From contig NZ_BAAAFQ010000001.1 of assembly GCF_039523615.1 (NCBI RefSeq), positions 496,001 through 560,000 of the forward strand: a stretch of DNA of 64,000 bases, written 5' to 3'. Of this stretch, positions 61,596-64,000 are shown piece by piece. The position numbers were made by a program, and so were the translations under genes. The stretch comes from Psychrosphaera haliotis (GTDB taxonomy: Bacteria; Pseudomonadota; Gammaproteobacteria; Enterobacterales; Alteromonadaceae). Under the pieces are notes generated by a model, which saw nothing but the letters and a program-made list of their open reading frames with translations, made no database searches and was not told the DNA's origin. Position 1 is the first letter of the stretch, and the number at the start of each line of letters is the position of its first letter.

Positions 61596-62525
61596 TTAAC
61601 TGTGTAAACGTTTATTCGTACCTGGCGTCATTAACTGATGCTGAACTAAAAAGTCATAACCCGCTTTTAAGCCTTGTTTGTAATCGGAAATCAATGCCGC
61701 TTTTGTGCTGCCAAGTACTTTGCTTTGAAGCGGTCTACTTGGAGTTACTTCTAATACATCAACGCCCGTTGGTGGATTTTGAATAAACGACTGAGCTTCA
61801 GCGTATGATGACTCATGAACGTCTAATATTTTATATACTTGAGGCGTCCTATTTCTAGAACAGAATATTGGTTTCGCTCTTTTTAATACTTCACCAATCG
61901 CCGTTTCAGCGGTTTTTGACGTTCTAATTACAACTGCTTTATTAGCGCCTAAATTCACAGCTTCTTTAATAGGAATAGGCGCACTCACTCCGCCATCAAC
62001 TAATGCTTCTTGATTAAGTGTTACCCCTCGGCGATATAAAAACGGAATCGCACTAGATGCTTTTAATGCCGGGATCCAACCTATTTTGTTAGGATCTAAC
62101 AATGCTGTTTCCATGCTAGTTGCTTTGGTTGAAGAAAAATAAAGTTTTCTGTTTTTGGCCTTAAGCGTCGCAGCTTTTGTATCTAACTGATAAGCAGAGG
62201 CTTCAACTTGGCTGAAATACCAATCTAAGTCCATCATGTGTTTGCCTTTGAAGGCACTCCACACATTAAAAAACTCATCACTATTGGTTAGATCAGAAAT
62301 CGCACTGTAAGCATAACCAAACTGCTCACTCATAAAACTAGCAATGTTCTGTGCGCCCGCAGACGTGCCAACCAAAATTTCAAACGGGTTAAAATTAGAT
62401 AATAACCAACTATCTAGTACGCCTGCCGTAAATACGCCACGCTGCCCACCACCTTCAGCAACCAGTGCCAAACCTTGCTGTGGTTCTGTTAAATTAGTTT
62501 TAGAATAGTCGGTACTGCCAATCAT
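61596..62525 (-). CDS. Patatin-like phospholipase (YjjU-type)
   Basis: A 309-residue lipid acyl hydrolase. The oxyanion hole is GGGQRG (25-30), the nucleophile Ser55 in GTSAG, and Asp177 of the dyad in DGGVSAP. No signal peptide. It resembles Escherichia coli YjjU along its length. Substrate unknown, probably a phospholipid or lipid ester. Single gene between asnB and the M1 peptidase, divergent from the latter. Confidence 0.92.
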   Translation of the reverse strand: MIGSTDYSKTNLTEPQQGLALVAEGGGQRGVFTAGVLDSWLLSNFNPFEILVGTSAGAQNIASFMSEQFGYAYSAISDLTNSDEFFNVWSAFKGKHMMDLDWYFSQVEASAYQLDTKAATLKAKNRKLYFSSTKATSMETALLDPNKIGWIPALKASSAIPFLYRRGVTLNQEALVDGGVSAPIPIKEAVNLGANKAVVIRTSKTAETAIGEVLKRAKPIFCSRNRTPQVYKILDVHESSYAEAQSFIQNPPTGVDVLEVTPSRPLQSKVLGSTKAALISDYKQGLKAGYDFLVQHQLMTPGTNKRLHS

Positions 62526-62751
62526 TTTTCGCCCCTTAATGTAGAGTCTCTATACTAAGGCATGGGGATGATTCTTAAAATTTCAAACTTTTGATGTTTA
62601 TGATTCAAAAAACTGAACATTAATAGTTATATTAAGTTAGCCAGTTTCGTCATTCCCAATTCGTATTTCACCGCAAAAATAAAATCTTTAGTCGATTTAT
62701 TAAAACCCATTTGGTAAAACTAAATGACTAAAATCAACAACTAGGCTTTTT

Positions 62752-64000
62752 ATGCGCTTATCTGCTTTAAAAAACAAACTAATTTCAGATAAAACTTTAG
62801 TTAGTATCGCCCTTGTTACAGCCCTTTCCGCCTGCTCTTCAACAGGCGATAAGCTAGTTGATAACGTAGCTAATAGTGACATGGCTAATGTTGACGCTAG
62901 CCAACAACTGACAAGTAGCGACTATTCTAAAAAAAGTGGCGGCGTTGCTCCGATTCGTCAGCATGGCTTGATAATGCAATATGCCGACTTGCACTTTACG
63001 GTGCTGCCTGACACAAAATCTTTAGTGGTTAAATCAAAATTAAAGTTAACCAGCGCCAAACCAACAACAGCTGTCTCTGTGGATTTAGACCGCGTATTTC
63101 AAATTGATAGAGTCATGGTCAACGGGTCAGTATTGCCTGTTTCAAATTATTCAAACCCAAATGGCGAACTTCAACTAGACCTATTGTCAGAAGTGAGTGG
63201 TGAATTTGAGGTTCAAATAGACTATCAAGGTAAACCAAGAGAGGCCATCAGAGCGCCATGGGATGGAGGTTTTGATTGGAAAAAGACCAAATCTGGAGAG
63301 CACTGGATTGCAACCGCTGTTCAAGGTGAAGGGTGTGACTTATTCTGGCCTTGCATAGACCAACCTTACGGTGAAGTGCAAAACATGGACATTAAGATCA
63401 CTGTGCCTGATAACTTAGTTGCGGCTTCAAACGGTGTGCTAATGAACGTTAGCTGTAATAACGGACAAAAAACCTTCCACTGGCAAACCTCGTCACTTCA
63501 TAATACTTACGCAATTGCACTTAATATAGGTCCTTACGACGTTCTAGAGTCCACCTACAAAAGTGTTTTTGGTAATGATATTCCCGTTTCTTTTTATCAT
63601 TTAAAAGAGAATACCGAGAAGTCGAAAGTGCTTTTTGAAGAAATTCCTCCTATGCTGGACTTTTTTGAAACCGTAATTGGCCCTTATCCATTTGGTAATG
63701 AAAAAATGGGCGTGGCTGAAACGCCTCACTTAGGCATGGAACACCAAACTATCAATGCCTATGGCAATAACTATCGAAAAGACGAGTTTGGTTACGACTG
63801 GTTGTTACACCACGAGTTTGCGCACGAATGGTTTGGTAACCAACTGACCAACAATAATTGGGATCACATGTGGCTTCACGAAGGATTTGGTTCTTACATG
63901 CAGCCTTTATACACCCAATATTTACATGGTGACATGGCTTATAAAGCGCACTTATTTAAGCAACGTATTGGGTTAATAAACAAGTTCCCAATTGTCTCCA
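62752..64000 (+). CDS. M1 family metallopeptidase lipoprotein (5' part, runs off the window)
   Basis: An open frame of 416 codons without stop to the right edge. It begins MRLSALKNK and has a lipobox LSAC (Cys28) after a hydrophobic stretch, then a polar linker. The N-terminal beta domain (about 75-260) and the M1 catalytic domain follow: a GMEHQ variant of the GAMEN exopeptidase box (in HLGMEHQT) and zinc site His354-Glu-x-x-His358 with Glu377 18 residues later (HEFAHEW, WLHEG). An exported aminopeptidase attached to a membrane is likely. AGGC lies ahead of ATG 62752. The C-terminal part is outside the window. Confidence 0.93.
   Translation, partial: MRLSALKNKLISDKTLVSIALVTALSACSSTGDKLVDNVANSDMANVDASQQLTSSDYSKKSGGVAPIRQHGLIMQYADLHFTVLPDTKSLVVKSKLKLTSAKPTTAVSVDLDRVFQIDRVMVNGSVLPVSNYSNPNGELQLDLLSEVSGEFEVQIDYQGKPREAIRAPWDGGFDWKKTKSGEHWIATAVQGEGCDLFWPCIDQPYGEVQNMDIKITVPDNLVAASNGVLMNVSCNNGQKTFHWQTSSLHNTYAIALNIGPYDVLESTYKSVFGNDIPVSFYHLKENTEKSKVLFEEIPPMLDFFETVIGPYPFGNEKMGVAETPHLGMEHQTINAYGNNYRKDEFGYDWLLHHEFAHEWFGNQLTNNNWDHMWLHEGFGSYMQPLYTQYLHGDMAYKAHLFKQRIGLINKFPIVS

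Overview
The window is chromosomal DNA of an AT-rich gammaproteobacterium. Gene content and order (yceD-rpmF-plsX-fabHDG-acpP-fabF-pabC-mltG-tmk-holB-pilZ, the rne/rluC/maf block, pilT-pilU with yggS-proC-yggT, rsfS-rlmH-mrdA-mrdB-rlpA-dacA-ybeD-lipB-lipA, syd/queF, yejK/yejL/yejM, and DUF3192, DUF4426, DUF2789, DUF3025 and DUF6868 proteins) point to a marine Alteromonadales member. My best guess is a Colwelliaceae-like organism; this is inferred from protein resemblance and synteny, not from a database search. I saw no insertion sequences, phage genes, CRISPR arrays, tRNA or rRNA genes. Nearly all of the window is core genome.

Layout. 1-9.9 kb: tail of an unidentified gene, a large Ig-like (Big_1) surface lipoprotein, an acidic amino acid/dicarboxylate symporter, a DUF3192 lipoprotein, a small coiled-coil protein, syd, queF, an RraB-family protein, an NSS-family sodium symporter, a YciI protein and an LprI-like secreted protein. 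9.9-13.4 kb: yejK with two small unrecognised partners, divergent from yejL and a shortened yejM/pbgA homologue. 13.4-19 kb: a divergent pair made of a response regulator with an altered HD-GYP domain and a soluble histidine kinase, then acnA. 19.1-29.1 kb: a thirteen-gene fatty acid/phospholipid/L32/peptidoglycan/DNA replication operon on the minus strand, apparently driven from a strong promoter just upstream of yceD. 29.2-34.6 kb: maf, rluC and rne, the last with a long, structured 5' leader. 34.7-41 kb: pilU and pilT, divergent from yggS-proC-yggT-DUF4426, then small genes. 41-49.9 kb: ribosome maturation (rsfS, rlmH), cell elongation (mrdA, mrdB, rlpA, dacA) and lipoate synthesis (ybeD, lipB, lipA), then an M14 peptidase. 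50-64 kb: maeA, a GH13 amylase lipoprotein, a stand-alone hisF, a PQQ-type sugar dehydrogenase surrounded by simple sequence repeats, DUF3025, an M28 peptidase, asnB, a patatin phospholipase and the start of an M1 aminopeptidase lipoprotein.

I did not find a clearly new multi-gene defence or mobile system. The least ordinary signals are: (1) three short tandem repeat tracts packed into and around the PQQ-dependent dehydrogenase, one directly abutting its ribosome binding site; (2) a perfect -10 box with a GC-rich discriminator so close to yceD that the operon mRNA would be almost leaderless; (3) the structured rne leader; (4) the yejK-linked small coiled-coil and two-TM genes; (5) an HD-GYP regulator whose metal ligands are substituted; (6) a PbgA homologue with a reduced sulfatase-like domain; and (7) an orphan hisF with an operator-like inverted repeat.
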